64,000 nt of DNA from Parvibaculum sp046297875 (GTDB lineage: Bacteria; Pseudomonadota; Alphaproteobacteria; Parvibaculales; Parvibaculaceae). The position numbers were made by a program, and so were the translations under genes. Shown here in pieces: positions 51,011 through 59,900 of the stretch. Numbering within the stretch: position 1 is the first letter of the stretch; each line of letters starts with the position of its first letter. The notes beneath the pieces were generated by a model. That model did not search any database. It saw only the letters and a program-made list of their open reading frames with translations, and was not told the DNA's origin. The stretch spans positions 62,001-126,000 of the forward strand of contig NZ_JBKBHD010000002.1 of assembly GCF_046297875.1 (NCBI RefSeq), read 5' to 3'.

Positions 51011-51028
51011 TTTCCTGTTCCCCTGAGC

Positions 51029-51346
51029 CTAGTTCGCGCCCACGACGCGGCCTGAAGCCGCATCGACGGTCACGACGACGACCCTGTTCTGGGCCGTCAT
51101 GATCTTCACGTAATAGGCGTTGCCGCCAAAACTCATATCGAGAAACTGGCCCGGATAGCGGGCGAGAGCCGCCTGCTTTGCCTGTCCGGGCGAAATCGCC
51201 TGGCCGGAGCGCACGGCATCGCGCGCCCTGTCCTGCTCGGAATGCCACTGGGCAGGCACAAGAAGTTCGTCTGCCCGCGAGGGGCCAACGCCCGCCGCGA
51301 GGAAGAAGACGATCGTCAAGGCGATCCATGTGGTTTTCTGCGTCAT
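51029..51346 (-). CDS. PepSY-domain periplasmic protein
   Basis: 105 residues: signal peptide (TTWIALTIVFFLAAGVGPSRA) and a PepSY domain (ISPGQAKQAALARYPGQFLDMSFGGNAYYVKIMTAQNRVVVVTVDAASGRVVGAN). PepSY proteins often accompany PhoP/PhoQ-like systems, possibly as sensor partners or protease inhibitors. First gene of the operon; the stop is 18 nt before the response regulator start. Confidence 0.9.
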   Translation of the reverse strand: MTQKTTWIALTIVFFLAAGVGPSRADELLVPAQWHSEQDRARDAVRSGQAISPGQAKQAALARYPGQFLDMSFGGNAYYVKIMTAQNRVVVVTVDAASGRVVGAN

Positions 51347-51372
51347 GCCCCCGTACCTAAGCCATTGACGCT

Positions 51373-51387
51373 GAACCCGGGATGAAC
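51373..51387. promoter_or_regulatory. GTTC-N7-GTTC direct repeat upstream of PepSY/regulator/kinase operon
   Basis: On the minus strand GTTC-ATCCCGG-GTTC, with A after each half (GTTCA, 11-bp period), 27-41 bp before the PepSY ATG. An 11-bp direct repeat at the -35 region is the usual OmpR-family arrangement and suggests autoregulation. The same sequence also matches the alphaproteobacterial LexA box (GTTC-N7-GTTC), so either reading is possible. Confidence 0.45.
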
Positions 51388-51418
51388 GATCCCAGCAAGG
51401 AACCTTCAGGAAGCGCCG

Positions 51419-52090
51419 TCAGAACCCGCTGAGCGTAGCAAATTCCTCAAGCGGTGCGCGATCCGTTCGCAATTGGTTAATCGGCGCGCTTTCATCCATG
51501 TATCCGAGCCCCAGCCCACAGAAGAGCATAAGCTCTTCGGGCATCTCCACAAACTCGGAAACGGTCTTGTACCAGATGGCCCAGGCTTCCTGCGCCGCCG
51601 TGTGGAGGCCATGTTCGCGGGCGGCGAGCATCACCGACTGGATGAACATGCCGAGATCGGACCACTGGCCGAGGCCCATCTGGCGGTCGATGGCGAAGAA
51701 CATGGCGACCGGCGCATCGAAGAAGCGGAAATTGCGGGCGAACTGCATAAGCCGCCCTGCCTTGTCTTCGCGGGAGACGCCAATGGTCGCATACATGTCC
51801 TCGCCGCATTTGAAGCGGCGGGCCTTGTAGGGCTCGGTCAGGCCCTTCGGATAGATGTCGTATTCTGTGCCCTCGCCGAAGGGATTGTCCTTCTGCTTCT
51901 CCGCAACAATGCCGAGGAACTCCTCAAGCTTCTTTCCCGTCAGCACATAGACATGCCAGGGCTGGAGATTGCCGCCCGACGGCGCGTATTTCGCCTCCTC
52001 GAGAATCTGGCGGACGGTCGCCTCCGGCACGGGCTTGCCGAGAAAGGCGCGGCAGGTGATGCGGCTTTTCAGGGCTTCGGAAACTTTCAT
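51419..52090 (-). CDS. Nitroreductase-family FMN oxidoreductase
   Basis: 223 residues: MKVSEALKSRITCRAFLGKPVPEATVRQILEEAKYAPSGGNLQPWHVYVLTG is the standard FMN-binding N-terminus (the Arg and APSGGNxQPW motifs); the C-terminal FCGLGLGYMDESAPINQLRTDRAPLEEFATL matches the second FMN-contact region. It uses NAD(P)H to reduce nitro, quinone or other electrophilic groups. It is 28 nt after an acyl-CoA dehydrogenase gene in a four-gene operon with an SDR, so it may act on a ring- or unsaturation-containing intermediate of that pathway (inference). Confidence 0.93.
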   Translation of the reverse strand: MKVSEALKSRITCRAFLGKPVPEATVRQILEEAKYAPSGGNLQPWHVYVLTGKKLEEFLGIVAEKQKDNPFGEGTEYDIYPKGLTEPYKARRFKCGEDMYATIGVSREDKAGRLMQFARNFRFFDAPVAMFFAIDRQMGLGQWSDLGMFIQSVMLAAREHGLHTAAQEAWAIWYKTVSEFVEMPEELMLFCGLGLGYMDESAPINQLRTDRAPLEEFATLSGF

Positions 52091-52118
52091 CGGGCTTGTC
52101 CTTGTCTGGTTTCGAATG

Positions 52119-53138
52119 TCAGCGGGCGGTCACATGCGGCCAGAGCGCATCCGCGCCGCCCTTGATCGTTTCGCGGCCGAGCCGCTTTGCCCACTCCGTG
52201 CCAGAGCCGAATTCGGCGCGCCATGACCAGAGACGGCGCGTGGCAAAATGCAGGCCATGTTCATAGGTGAAGCCGATGGCACCATGCACCTGATGGGCAA
52301 TCGAGGTGGCGACGCTGGAGGCATCGTCGACGCGGATTTTCGCCGCGGCGATCTCAAAGGCGGCATCGGCGCCGCGCTTCACCGCCTGCGCACAGGCAAA
52401 ATCGGTGATGACCCCGCAGGCGGCGGCCTGCGTGGACAGCACGGCAAGCTGCTGCTGGATTGCCTGGAACTTGCCGATGGGCTTGCCGAACTGCGTACGT
52501 TCATTCGCATAGGCGACCGACTGCGCCGAGAGATAGGAGAGCGCACCGGCCATCTGGCAGGCGCGGGTGAGCGCACCGTAAAGCTGCATCGCGTCGGCAG
52601 GAAGGCTTGCCTTCGCACTTTTCGCCGCTGCATCATTCAGAACGACATGGTCGCGCGGTTCGCGGGCGACGTTGAGGCCCGGTGTGATATTCGCGCCGGA
52701 AAGCGGCACCAGCACAACCTCGCCCCCCACAATGGCAACGCCATGCGACGCATCGCGGCCCCACGGTACGCGCTTCGCCTCGCCCGAGAGCTTGCCGCCC
52801 GAGTGCGTGAAATCGCCATCGAGCAACGTGATCACACCTTCCGGCACATCGAGTCCGGCTTTGGCGAGGAACCAGTTGGCGAGGATCGTCTCCGCGAGCG
52901 GCAGCGGCGCGACATGCTCGCCCGCCGCTTTCAGCACGATGGCGGCATCGGCCCATGTGGCGCCTGCACCGCCTAGTTCTTCCGGCACGAGCACGCGGGT
53001 GAGGCCGTTCGCCTCCACCTCGCTCCAGAGCGCGGCGGGGAAAGCACCCTCCTCCGCCTTCTGGATCAGCTGCTTGGTCACGCGGTCGGACAGGAGGCCG
53101 TTCACGCTGTCGGAAAGGATCGTCTGCAATTCATTCAT
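52119..53138 (-). CDS. Acyl-CoA dehydrogenase family protein (smaller subunit of second pair)
   Basis: 339 residues, shorter than typical (about 380). It keeps VPEELGGAGATWADAAIVLKAAGE, YANERTQFGKPIGKFQAIQQQLAVL and HQVHGAIGFTYEHGLHFATRRLWSW, but the IYEGT segment is absent at the C-terminus. This mirrors the gene at 2467-3594. It follows the larger partner gene by 12 nt. A two-subunit enzyme is inferred. Confidence 0.9.
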   Translation of the reverse strand: MNELQTILSDSVNGLLSDRVTKQLIQKAEEGAFPAALWSEVEANGLTRVLVPEELGGAGATWADAAIVLKAAGEHVAPLPLAETILANWFLAKAGLDVPEGVITLLDGDFTHSGGKLSGEAKRVPWGRDASHGVAIVGGEVVLVPLSGANITPGLNVAREPRDHVVLNDAAAKSAKASLPADAMQLYGALTRACQMAGALSYLSAQSVAYANERTQFGKPIGKFQAIQQQLAVLSTQAAACGVITDFACAQAVKRGADAAFEIAAAKIRVDDASSVATSIAHQVHGAIGFTYEHGLHFATRRLWSWRAEFGSGTEWAKRLGRETIKGGADALWPHVTAR

Positions 53139-53150
53139 TGTCGTCTCTCC

Positions 53151-54302
53151 TCAGCGAAGCCCAAGACCGCGCGCGATGATGCCGCGCAGGATTTCCCGCG
53201 TGCCGCCGCGCAGCGAGAATGATGGCGTCGTCTGTGTCAGATAGCCGAGCACTTCCTCATAGTCGCTGCCATCGCCGATGGTGGGGGCGATGCCGAGAAG
53301 TTCATGCGCGACGACCGGCATGTCCTGTTCGAAGATCGCGCCGAGATCTTTCACGACCGATGCTTCGAGCGCCGGGTTCTCGCCCTTTTCAAGCATACCC
53401 GCGACCGAGAGCGACATCTGGCGCAGCGTCAGCAGATGGGCGACGAGGCGGCCGATCACCGCTGCACCTTCATCGCCACCATGTATTTCGAGTTCGCGAA
53501 TCATTTCGACCATGAGCAGGAAGCTCGACAGATACCGCTCGGGGCCCGAGCGTTCGAAGGCGAGTTCCGCCGTCACCTGACCCCAGCCGCCGCCCAGCGT
53601 CCCGACCATCATGTTGTCCGGCACGAAGGCATCCTCGAAGACGACTTCATTGAAATGCGCATTGCCCGCGAGATCCTTGATCGGGCGGATGGTGACGCCT
53701 TGCGTCGTCTTCAGATCGACGAGGAACTGGGTCAGGCCGGAATGTTTTGCTTCCGGCGCGGAGTCGGTACGGAAGAGCGCGATCATGTAATGGGCGGTGT
53801 GGGCGCCGGAGGTCCACAGCTTGGTGCCGTTGACGCGGAAACCGCCATCCACCTTGTCGGCGCGGGTGCGCGTGGCGGCGAGGTCCGAGCCCGAATCCGG
53901 CTCCGACATGCCGATGCAGAAATAGCATTCGCCCTTCGCGACGCGCGGCAGAATGGACTGGCGCTGTTCCTCGGTGCCGAAGCGGAGCAGCAGCGGGCCG
54001 GACTGGCGGTCGCCGATCCAGTGTGCGCCGACGGGGGCGCCTGCGGCGAGCATTTCTTCCAGCATCACGTAGCGGTCGAAGAAGCTCCGTTCATGGCCGC
54101 CATATTTCTTCGGCCAGGTCATACCGATCCAGCCCTTGGCGCCCATCTTGCGGCTGAACTCGGGGTCAGATCCCGACCAGGTCTGCGCGCGCTTCACTTT
54201 CGGCACGCTGCGCAATTCTTCAGCAAGGAAGGCGCGTATCTCCTCGCGGAGACCCATTGTCTCGCCGGGCAGTTCGCATAGATCGAACCTGAAAGGCTGC
54301 AT
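53151..54302 (-). CDS. Acyl-CoA dehydrogenase family protein (larger subunit of second pair)
   Basis: 383 residues from ATG 54302 (GGGAG upstream; ATG 54257 is a weaker alternative). Motifs: WPKKYGGHERS, CIGMSEPDSGSDLAATRT, FRVNGTKLWTSGAHTAHY, and C-terminal FSLRGGTREILRGIIARGLGLR. The canonical catalytic Glu (YEGT) position reads RGGT. Together with the 339-residue gene it resembles heteromeric steroid/bile-acid-type dehydrogenases. Substrate not known. Confidence 0.91.
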   Translation of the reverse strand: MQPFRFDLCELPGETMGLREEIRAFLAEELRSVPKVKRAQTWSGSDPEFSRKMGAKGWIGMTWPKKYGGHERSFFDRYVMLEEMLAAGAPVGAHWIGDRQSGPLLLRFGTEEQRQSILPRVAKGECYFCIGMSEPDSGSDLAATRTRADKVDGGFRVNGTKLWTSGAHTAHYMIALFRTDSAPEAKHSGLTQFLVDLKTTQGVTIRPIKDLAGNAHFNEVVFEDAFVPDNMMVGTLGGGWGQVTAELAFERSGPERYLSSFLLMVEMIRELEIHGGDEGAAVIGRLVAHLLTLRQMSLSVAGMLEKGENPALEASVVKDLGAIFEQDMPVVAHELLGIAPTIGDGSDYEEVLGYLTQTTPSFSLRGGTREILRGIIARGLGLR

Positions 54303-54329
54303 CTCTTACTCCCAGTTCTTCCGGTTTTC

Positions 54330-55121
54330 TTATGTGACGAGCGCCGTCGTGCCGCCGTCGATCCGGATATTGAGCGCGTCGATGGCGCCGGAAAGGGGGC
54401 TCGCGACGAATGCAACGAGATTTGCGATTTCCTCGGGCAGCGGGATATGGCCGGTGAGGTTGCCCATGACGCTTTTCAGCACATGGGGCTCCACTTCTTC
54501 CCATGTCGCGCCCCAGCCGCGCTCGCGGCCCTGTGCGAGGAAGCGCTCTTCCACTTCCTTCGTGCGGATGAGGCCGGGCGAGACGAGATTGACGGTGATG
54601 CCGGTGCCCGCAAGTTCCTTTGCGAGCGAAACGGTCATGGTCGCAAGCGCGCCTTTCGAGGCGTAGTAGTGCGGCATGCGGGCGGCGGGCTCCGTCGAGC
54701 CGATGGTGCCGAGCATGACGATGCGGCCCCAGCCGTTCGCCTTCATCGCGCCCATGAAGCCGCGCGTGAGGCGCACGGCGGAGAGCACGTTCTTTTCGTA
54801 GGCGTCGATCCAGCCATCCGTTTCCGTGCGGCTCCACGAGCCGGCATCGGCGGTGCCGTAATTATTGATGAGGATGTCCACATCGCCGCAGGCGGCGATG
54901 ACATCCGCTGCACCCGCATCAGTGCAGATATCGCCCGCGACGGCGACAGCCGAAAAACCAAGGGCGCGGATTTCGGCGGCGGCTTCTTCCGCCGCGGCGA
55001 TCTCGAAGCCATGCACGATCACGTCTGCGCCTTCGCGCGCCAGTGCATGTGCGATGGCGCGTCCCGTGCCGCGATGGCTGCCGGAGACGAGTGCGCGCTT
55101 GCCCTTGAGCTGGAGGTCCAT
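54330..55121 (-). CDS. Short-chain dehydrogenase/reductase (FabG-like)
   Basis: 263 residues with the classical SDR pattern: ALVSGSHRGTGRAIAHALAREGADV (cofactor loop), YYASKGALATM (catalytic Tyr/Lys), a Ser in LGTIGSTEPAARMPHYYASK, and INLVSPGLIRT-like NLVSPGLIRTKE. The usual NNAG motif reads NNYG. It reduces or oxidises a hydroxyl/keto group with NAD(P). First gene of the operon with two acyl-CoA dehydrogenases and a nitroreductase, 27 nt before the next gene. Confidence 0.92.
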   Translation of the reverse strand: MDLQLKGKRALVSGSHRGTGRAIAHALAREGADVIVHGFEIAAAEEAAAEIRALGFSAVAVAGDICTDAGAADVIAACGDVDILINNYGTADAGSWSRTETDGWIDAYEKNVLSAVRLTRGFMGAMKANGWGRIVMLGTIGSTEPAARMPHYYASKGALATMTVSLAKELAGTGITVNLVSPGLIRTKEVEERFLAQGRERGWGATWEEVEPHVLKSVMGNLTGHIPLPEEIANLVAFVASPLSGAIDALNIRIDGGTTALVT

Positions 55122-55246
55122 GAGCCGCCCTGATTTGCCGTTTCTTCTGCGGCGCTTTTTCTAGCAGCAAAGCGCGCGCCTGTCCGGCTTCGGCGCCGGA
55201 TTTCAGCGGCATAGGGCGGCGGATGAAAGCGCCGGTTGGAGCGAGG

Positions 55247-55441
55247 TCAGAATTCCGCTGCGGCAAGTATCGCCGCCGGTTCATTCGTGGCGGCGATCTT
55301 TGCGGGCTCGAACAGCGGCGCGAAGGCGAGACCGGTATAGAGGCCGGCCGAAAAGAGTGTGGCCGCGGACAGGCCAAGCCCCGCCGCCGCCAAGGCGCGG
55401 CGGCGCGACCTGCGATTGTAGAAAATCTTCCTCGTCGCCAT
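55247..55441 (-). CDS. Hypothetical small membrane protein, 64 aa
   Basis: MATRKIFYNRRSRRRALAAA starts with an Arg-rich head, followed by a hydrophobic stretch (GLGLSAATLFSAGLYTGLAFAP) and a short tail. GGGG at the right distance precedes the ATG. The Arg-rich head is not a clear twin-arginine motif. It may be co-transcribed with the lysis-like genes upstream. I do not recognise a family. Confidence 0.55.
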   Translation of the reverse strand: MATRKIFYNRRSRRRALAAAGLGLSAATLFSAGLYTGLAFAPLFEPAKIAATNEPAAILAAAEF

Positions 55442-55572
55442 CTGCTTCCCCTCTCTGTCGTGCTGCGGGCGCAGGGCGCCCGGAGCCGGGGTGCGGTTAT
55501 GGCGATTATGACAATCAGGGTTTACCAGATCCTAAAGGTGAAACCTCGAATTTGATCGATTTTCCGGTGCCG

Positions 55573-55767
55573 TCAGCGCCGCTTCGCGAAGCCGACATTC
55601 AGCGCGAGGATGTCGATGACACGGGTGATCTTGCCCATGACCTCGTCATCCTTCCTGGAGGGCGTTGCGGCGGCGATGGCCGAGGCCGCGCCGACGACTG
55701 CGAGGGCGGCCTCGATCCAGGCGGCAAAGACACCGCCGAAAAGTCCGGTAAGAACTGATTCCATCAT
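55573..55767 (-). CDS. Small phage-type membrane protein (holin-like)
   Basis: 64 residues: a hydrophobic N-terminal half with one or two membrane segments (SVLTGLFGGVFAAWIEAALAVVGAASAIAAATP) and a tail SRKDDEVMGKITRVIDILALNVGFAKRR. This tail pattern (TPxxKDDxxxGKIxxxID.LALNVG) is common in small phage membrane proteins beside lysis genes. GGAAAC precedes the ATG. It lies 8 nt after a SleB-like gene, so a role in releasing or coupling a wall hydrolase is likely. Holin activity is inferred. Confidence 0.65.
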   Translation of the reverse strand: MMESVLTGLFGGVFAAWIEAALAVVGAASAIAAATPSRKDDEVMGKITRVIDILALNVGFAKRR

Positions 55768-55775
55768 GTTTCCTT

Positions 55776-56132
55776 TCAGGTGTGGTGCCCCTCCCCTTCG
55801 GGAGCGGCGTAGAAGAAATGCCCGCCGATCAGGGCGAGCGGGGTTTCACGGCGGGCCCAGTCCGGGCACTCCGTATGCGGATGGAAGCGGGTAGCGCCCC
55901 CGGCAGGGCCGGGGCCGGCATCGACCGCCGCACAGCAGATGGCCGCGAGCGCCAGCAGGTCGTTTCGTGCAGGCAGAGCCGCCCTGCCCTGCAGCCGCCG
56001 GACAAGCGCATGGGCAAGGGCGCGGCGGGCTTCTTCCGTCTCACCCTCGGCCAGCAGGGCCAGCTCTTCGGCGAGGCGGAGAAGCGGTTTCAGGCGCCTG
56101 CAAGTGAGGCTGGTCGTGAGTGGCAGGCTCAT
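55776..56132 (-). CDS. SleB-like cell wall hydrolase domain protein, short
   Basis: 118 residues. Residues 63-108 (AAICCAAVDAGPGPAGGATRFHPHTECPDWARRETPLALIGGHFFY) resemble the C-terminal part of the Hydrolase_2/SleB family (GGATHFH, P-x-WA, IGxHxFY). The N-terminal 60 residues are helical and unrelated. The catalytic Glu region of full-length SleB is not obvious, so it may be inactive, a fragment or a fast-evolving form. It lies behind a strong promoter with a LexA-type box and begins a phage-like lysis pair. Confidence 0.62.
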   Translation of the reverse strand: MSLPLTTSLTCRRLKPLLRLAEELALLAEGETEEARRALAHALVRRLQGRAALPARNDLLALAAICCAAVDAGPGPAGGATRFHPHTECPDWARRETPLALIGGHFFYAAPEGEGHHT

Positions 56133-56160
56133 GCCGCGAAATGCTCCCTGAAACAGAATA

Positions 56161-56204
56161 GGAATTTATTCCGATATTTGAGAACAAATTAGGAACATTG
56201 TCAA
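56161..56204 (-). promoter_or_regulatory. Promoter with LexA-type box (GTTC-N7-GTTC) for the lysis-like pair
   Basis: On the minus strand a perfect -35 TTGACA (56204-56199) and -10 TCAAAT (56181-56176) are 17 nt apart. The spacer is occupied by GTTC-CTAATTT-GTTC (56196-56182), the alphaproteobacterial LexA consensus. An inverted repeat GGAAT/ATTCC (56161-56172) lies just downstream. The transcription start would be near 56169, about 37 nt before the SleB-like ATG. The region is AT-rich compared with its surroundings. LexA control is inferred. Confidence 0.72.
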
Positions 56205-56212
56205 ACCACCGC

Positions 56213-56923
56213 TCAGGCGGGACCGGTCAGCTCCAGGCAGTGGATGGCAAGGCGGACGCGGCCGCCGGTGAAGTCGCCGCCTGCGGCTGTGAGGCGGAGC
56301 GGCGTCGCGCCGTAATAGGCGACGGGCGTGCCGGAGACGCCGATGACTGTCGCATCCAGCATGGCGCCGATGCCGTTGCCATAGCGGGCGGGGTCGGCGG
56401 CGACGCCGAGGCTCCATGACGCGGCGCCGGTGATCGCCTCGATGACGATGCCGGTGACGCCGAGCACGATGGCGCGGTCCGGGATGACAAAGACCGTGTC
56501 GGACGTCGCGCCCTCTGCCAATTCGTGCTCGCCCTCGATGAGCGTCAATGCGGTGGCGGCGCCGCTCGCGGCAGCGATGCCGCTACCGGCCGCTGGCGAC
56601 CAGCCCGTGCCGTCATGGATGAGCTTCGCGCCGGTGGCTTCATCGAAAGCCTGCCAGCCTGCGCCGGGCGCAAAGAAGACCCAGGCGCCGTCGATCAGCG
56701 CGGCGATCTTTCCTTCATGCCCAGCCCATGCGCCTTCCGCTTCCGCACCTACGATGTAGCGTGCGCCCTCTACCGGCTCTTCGGGCGGCGCGGCGAGATC
56801 GCGCGCGGCGACGGAGAGATACAGCAACGCATCGAGGCGGCGGAGAGCTTCGTTCACGGTCACATGTTTCTGCGCCTGTGCGGCTTCGAGAAAGGGAAGT
56901 CCGAGATGAAAACTAGTCGACAT
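56213..56923 (-). CDS. DUF2793 phage/GTA structural protein (tail fibre or spike type)
   Basis: 236 residues from ATG 56923 (AAGGAG 11 bases upstream). The N-terminus MSTSFHLGLPFLEAAQAQKHVTVNEALRRLDALLYLSV is the DUF2793 hallmark (AQAQKHVTxNEAL), found in alphaproteobacterial phage and GTA appendage proteins. The C-terminal half is beta-rich and glycine/alanine-rich, as expected for a fibre domain. It overlaps the gp15-like stop by 11 nt and is the last gene of the tail operon. Confidence 0.85.
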   Translation of the reverse strand: MSTSFHLGLPFLEAAQAQKHVTVNEALRRLDALLYLSVAARDLAAPPEEPVEGARYIVGAEAEGAWAGHEGKIAALIDGAWVFFAPGAGWQAFDEATGAKLIHDGTGWSPAAGSGIAAASGAATALTLIEGEHELAEGATSDTVFVIPDRAIVLGVTGIVIEAITGAASWSLGVAADPARYGNGIGAMLDATVIGVSGTPVAYYGATPLRLTAAGGDFTGGRVRLAIHCLELTGPA

Positions 56924-59900
56924 GAAGATGCGCGCTCCTTCCGCTGCCGCGGCCAAAGGCGCGGCTCAGTTGATAGATGGTGACGTCGAGACTTTCGAAA
57001 TCCGCATGGCCGAAATCGGCGCTTTGCTGGACGGCGGTGTAGACGGCCCGCGGTTCGCTGCTGGCGAGGACGCGCTTCACGGTAACGCCGTCGTGGATTT
57101 CGACTTCGTATGCTTCCAGTTCCTCGCCGAGCGGCACATCGAGCCCGATCCAGCTATCGCCGCCGATGCGCGTGCGCCTGATCCATGTCAGTTCGATGCT
57201 GCCGCCTTCGCTGCGCCGTGCGCGGAGATGCACCGGCGAGAGCGGACGGAAACCGACGCCTTCGAAAGCGCGAGTGATGCCCGCATAGAACGGATCGTCA
57301 TATGGCAGCGGCGCCGGGCCATAGAGCCATTGGCGCTCAAGGCCGCGTTCTGCTTCGAGCAGGCCGATCTCGCTCACCGCGTCATCGAGCAGGACGAAGC
57401 GCGCGCCTTCCGCCAGCACATCCTGCATTGCGGCCTCCGTGCCCGCCTGACCGCGCAGGAGGCCGCGCAACAGATATGTTGCAGGCGCGACAAGCTCCGC
57501 CTCGCGGAACTGGATCACTTCCCATGCGCCATCCGGCGCTTCGAGCGCGGCAAAGTTGGCGCCGTCGAGAACGGCGCGCTCGCTGACGCTTGCGAGCGTG
57601 CCGCTCACGAGCGTGACCATCAGCTCGTTTGCCTCGTCCCAGCGCGATGCCGGCCCGGCGGCGAGCGGCGAGGCGGCGCGGCCCAATGTTGCCTGCGCGC
57701 TGACCACGCGGTCGAGCGTCGCGCCCGTTCCTTCCTGCCTGTAGATGGCGATGCCGCCGGGCCAGGGATCGGCGGCGACGGCGATGCGCGGCGCGTGGGG
57801 CGTTTCGTTGCCGGTGACGAGCGGCAGGTCCATGAAGACGGCGAGCGGCAGGCCATAGTCGCGCGGCGCAGCGGGAACGGTGTCGCGCGGCGGCGCATCG
57901 GAGGGCGCGAAGAGGCCCGGCATGTCCGAGACGCCCGATGCCTCGCGCGCACCTGCATCGACAATGCCGGTGAGGCGGTAGCGCGCGATGCGGTGGCCGA
58001 GATCGAGCGCGAGGATGTCGCCGGGCTCGAGCGCAACAAGGCTTGGCGGCAGGGCGAAATCGCCGCGTTCGCGCTCTTCCCATGTTTTCTGCAACCAGAG
58101 ATCGGCGATACGCTGCGCCTCCACCTGCGTCAGCACCATGGGAAGCGCCGCCGTCACCACGCGCTGGCTGCCACCCGCGAGGCGGCGCGCCTCGACTGCC
58201 GCCTGCCGGTATTCGCCACCGCCATCGATACAGGTGAGCTTCAGCGCGGCGGGTAGCTCCGTCTCCTGCGCGCGGGTGAGCTTCCAGCCGGGCGCGGCGC
58301 TGTCATCGCCAACGGCGAGCATGTCCGGCGTGAGCGACATCGCCGCCGCATCGCGATGTTGCGAGAAGCGGATGGTACCGTCCGACTCCACCGCGTCGAA
58401 AAAGCCCGCCAGCATCAAGGGCTCGATGGCCGCGCGAGGTGACATGATGCGGTCGATCACGAAGCCGTCGACGACACCATGCAGGTCATCCACGGCAAAT
58501 TCGGTGAAGCCTGCATCGCGCATGATGGCGGCGGTAAGCGCGGCGAGCGGTGCGGCGCCCATGCGGCCATTGAGCCAGTGGCCGAGCCGCCAGTTCGTGG
58601 CATCCGCCCAGACATCGTTCCGTTCCGGGAAGGCCGGGAAAGGCCGCGCGTCCCATGTCCAGAGAAAGATGCGCGCCGGGTCGACCATGCGCCCGCCATA
58701 AACCATGGAGACGGGGTTCGCACCGGCAATGTAATCGTCATGCGCCGGCGACCAGTAGCTCATTTCCGCTTCGATGAAACGGCGCTGGATGAAATCGTCC
58801 CGCGTGCCGCGCGAGAAATGCGGCGCGGCGCTTTCTGCCGATTTCGGATCGACGAAGCGGTTGGGTTCGTTGGTGCCCTTGTCGATCGCCGGGCAGCCGA
58901 GTTCGACGAACCAGACGGGCTTCGATTGCGGCAACCATGCCGTCGGCGTATCCGCTTCCGTGCCGTCAGGCCGGTCGTAATGTGCGTTCGACCACCAGTT
59001 CTTCAGGTCTTTCGCGCGCCAGAGCCAGGGCTTGCCGTAAGCACCGTCCGTAATCGGCGTGCGGATTTGCGCGGCGCGGTGTTCCTCGCTCGCATAATAC
59101 CAGTCGTAATCCTCGCCACCCGCAATGCGCGAGCGGAGATAATCGAGATCGTAGATCGAACCCCAATCCTGCGCATCGAGATGCGCATCGCCATCGCGCC
59201 AGTCGGTCAAGGGCGCGTACATGTCGATGCCGATGAAGTCGATATTCGCATCCGCCCAGAGCGGATCGAGATGGAAGGCGAAGCGGCCCTCGCCCCTGTC
59301 ATGGCCGCGATATTCGGACCAGTCGGCGGCATAGGAGATTTTCGTGTGGGGCCCGAGGATCGCACGTACATCCGCCGCGAGGGCCTTCAGCGCGGCAACT
59401 GCGGGATAGTTGCCCTCTTCGTCATGCGCCTGGGTAAGCGCGCGCAGCTCCGAACCGATGATGAAGGCATCGACGCCTCCCGCCGAAGCGCAGAGCTGCG
59501 CATAATGCAGCACCATGCGGCGGTAGGACCATTCGCCAGCGCCGGGCGTGGCGCTGCCGAAGAAGGAGGCGACATCCGCTGCGACATCGCCCGCCGGCGC
59601 AATGCGGCCGCGCCAGGGATAGGCGCCCTGCCCGCCCTCGCCCGAGGGATCGGGCAGGCCCGCATCCGCCGGAATATCCATCATCACGAAGGGATAGAAG
59701 ACGGTGGCGAGGCCGCGCGCCTTCATATAGGTGAGCGCGCTGCGCACGCTCGCGTCGGACGGTGTGCCGCCATAAGCGGGGCGGCCCTCGATGCGGCTCA
59801 CTTCCGTTGCGGCGAGGCGCGAGAGGCCCGCAACATTCCAGTTTTCCGGCCAGGTGATCTTGTGGCGCGTCTCGACCTTCGGACGGATGGAGCAGGAACC

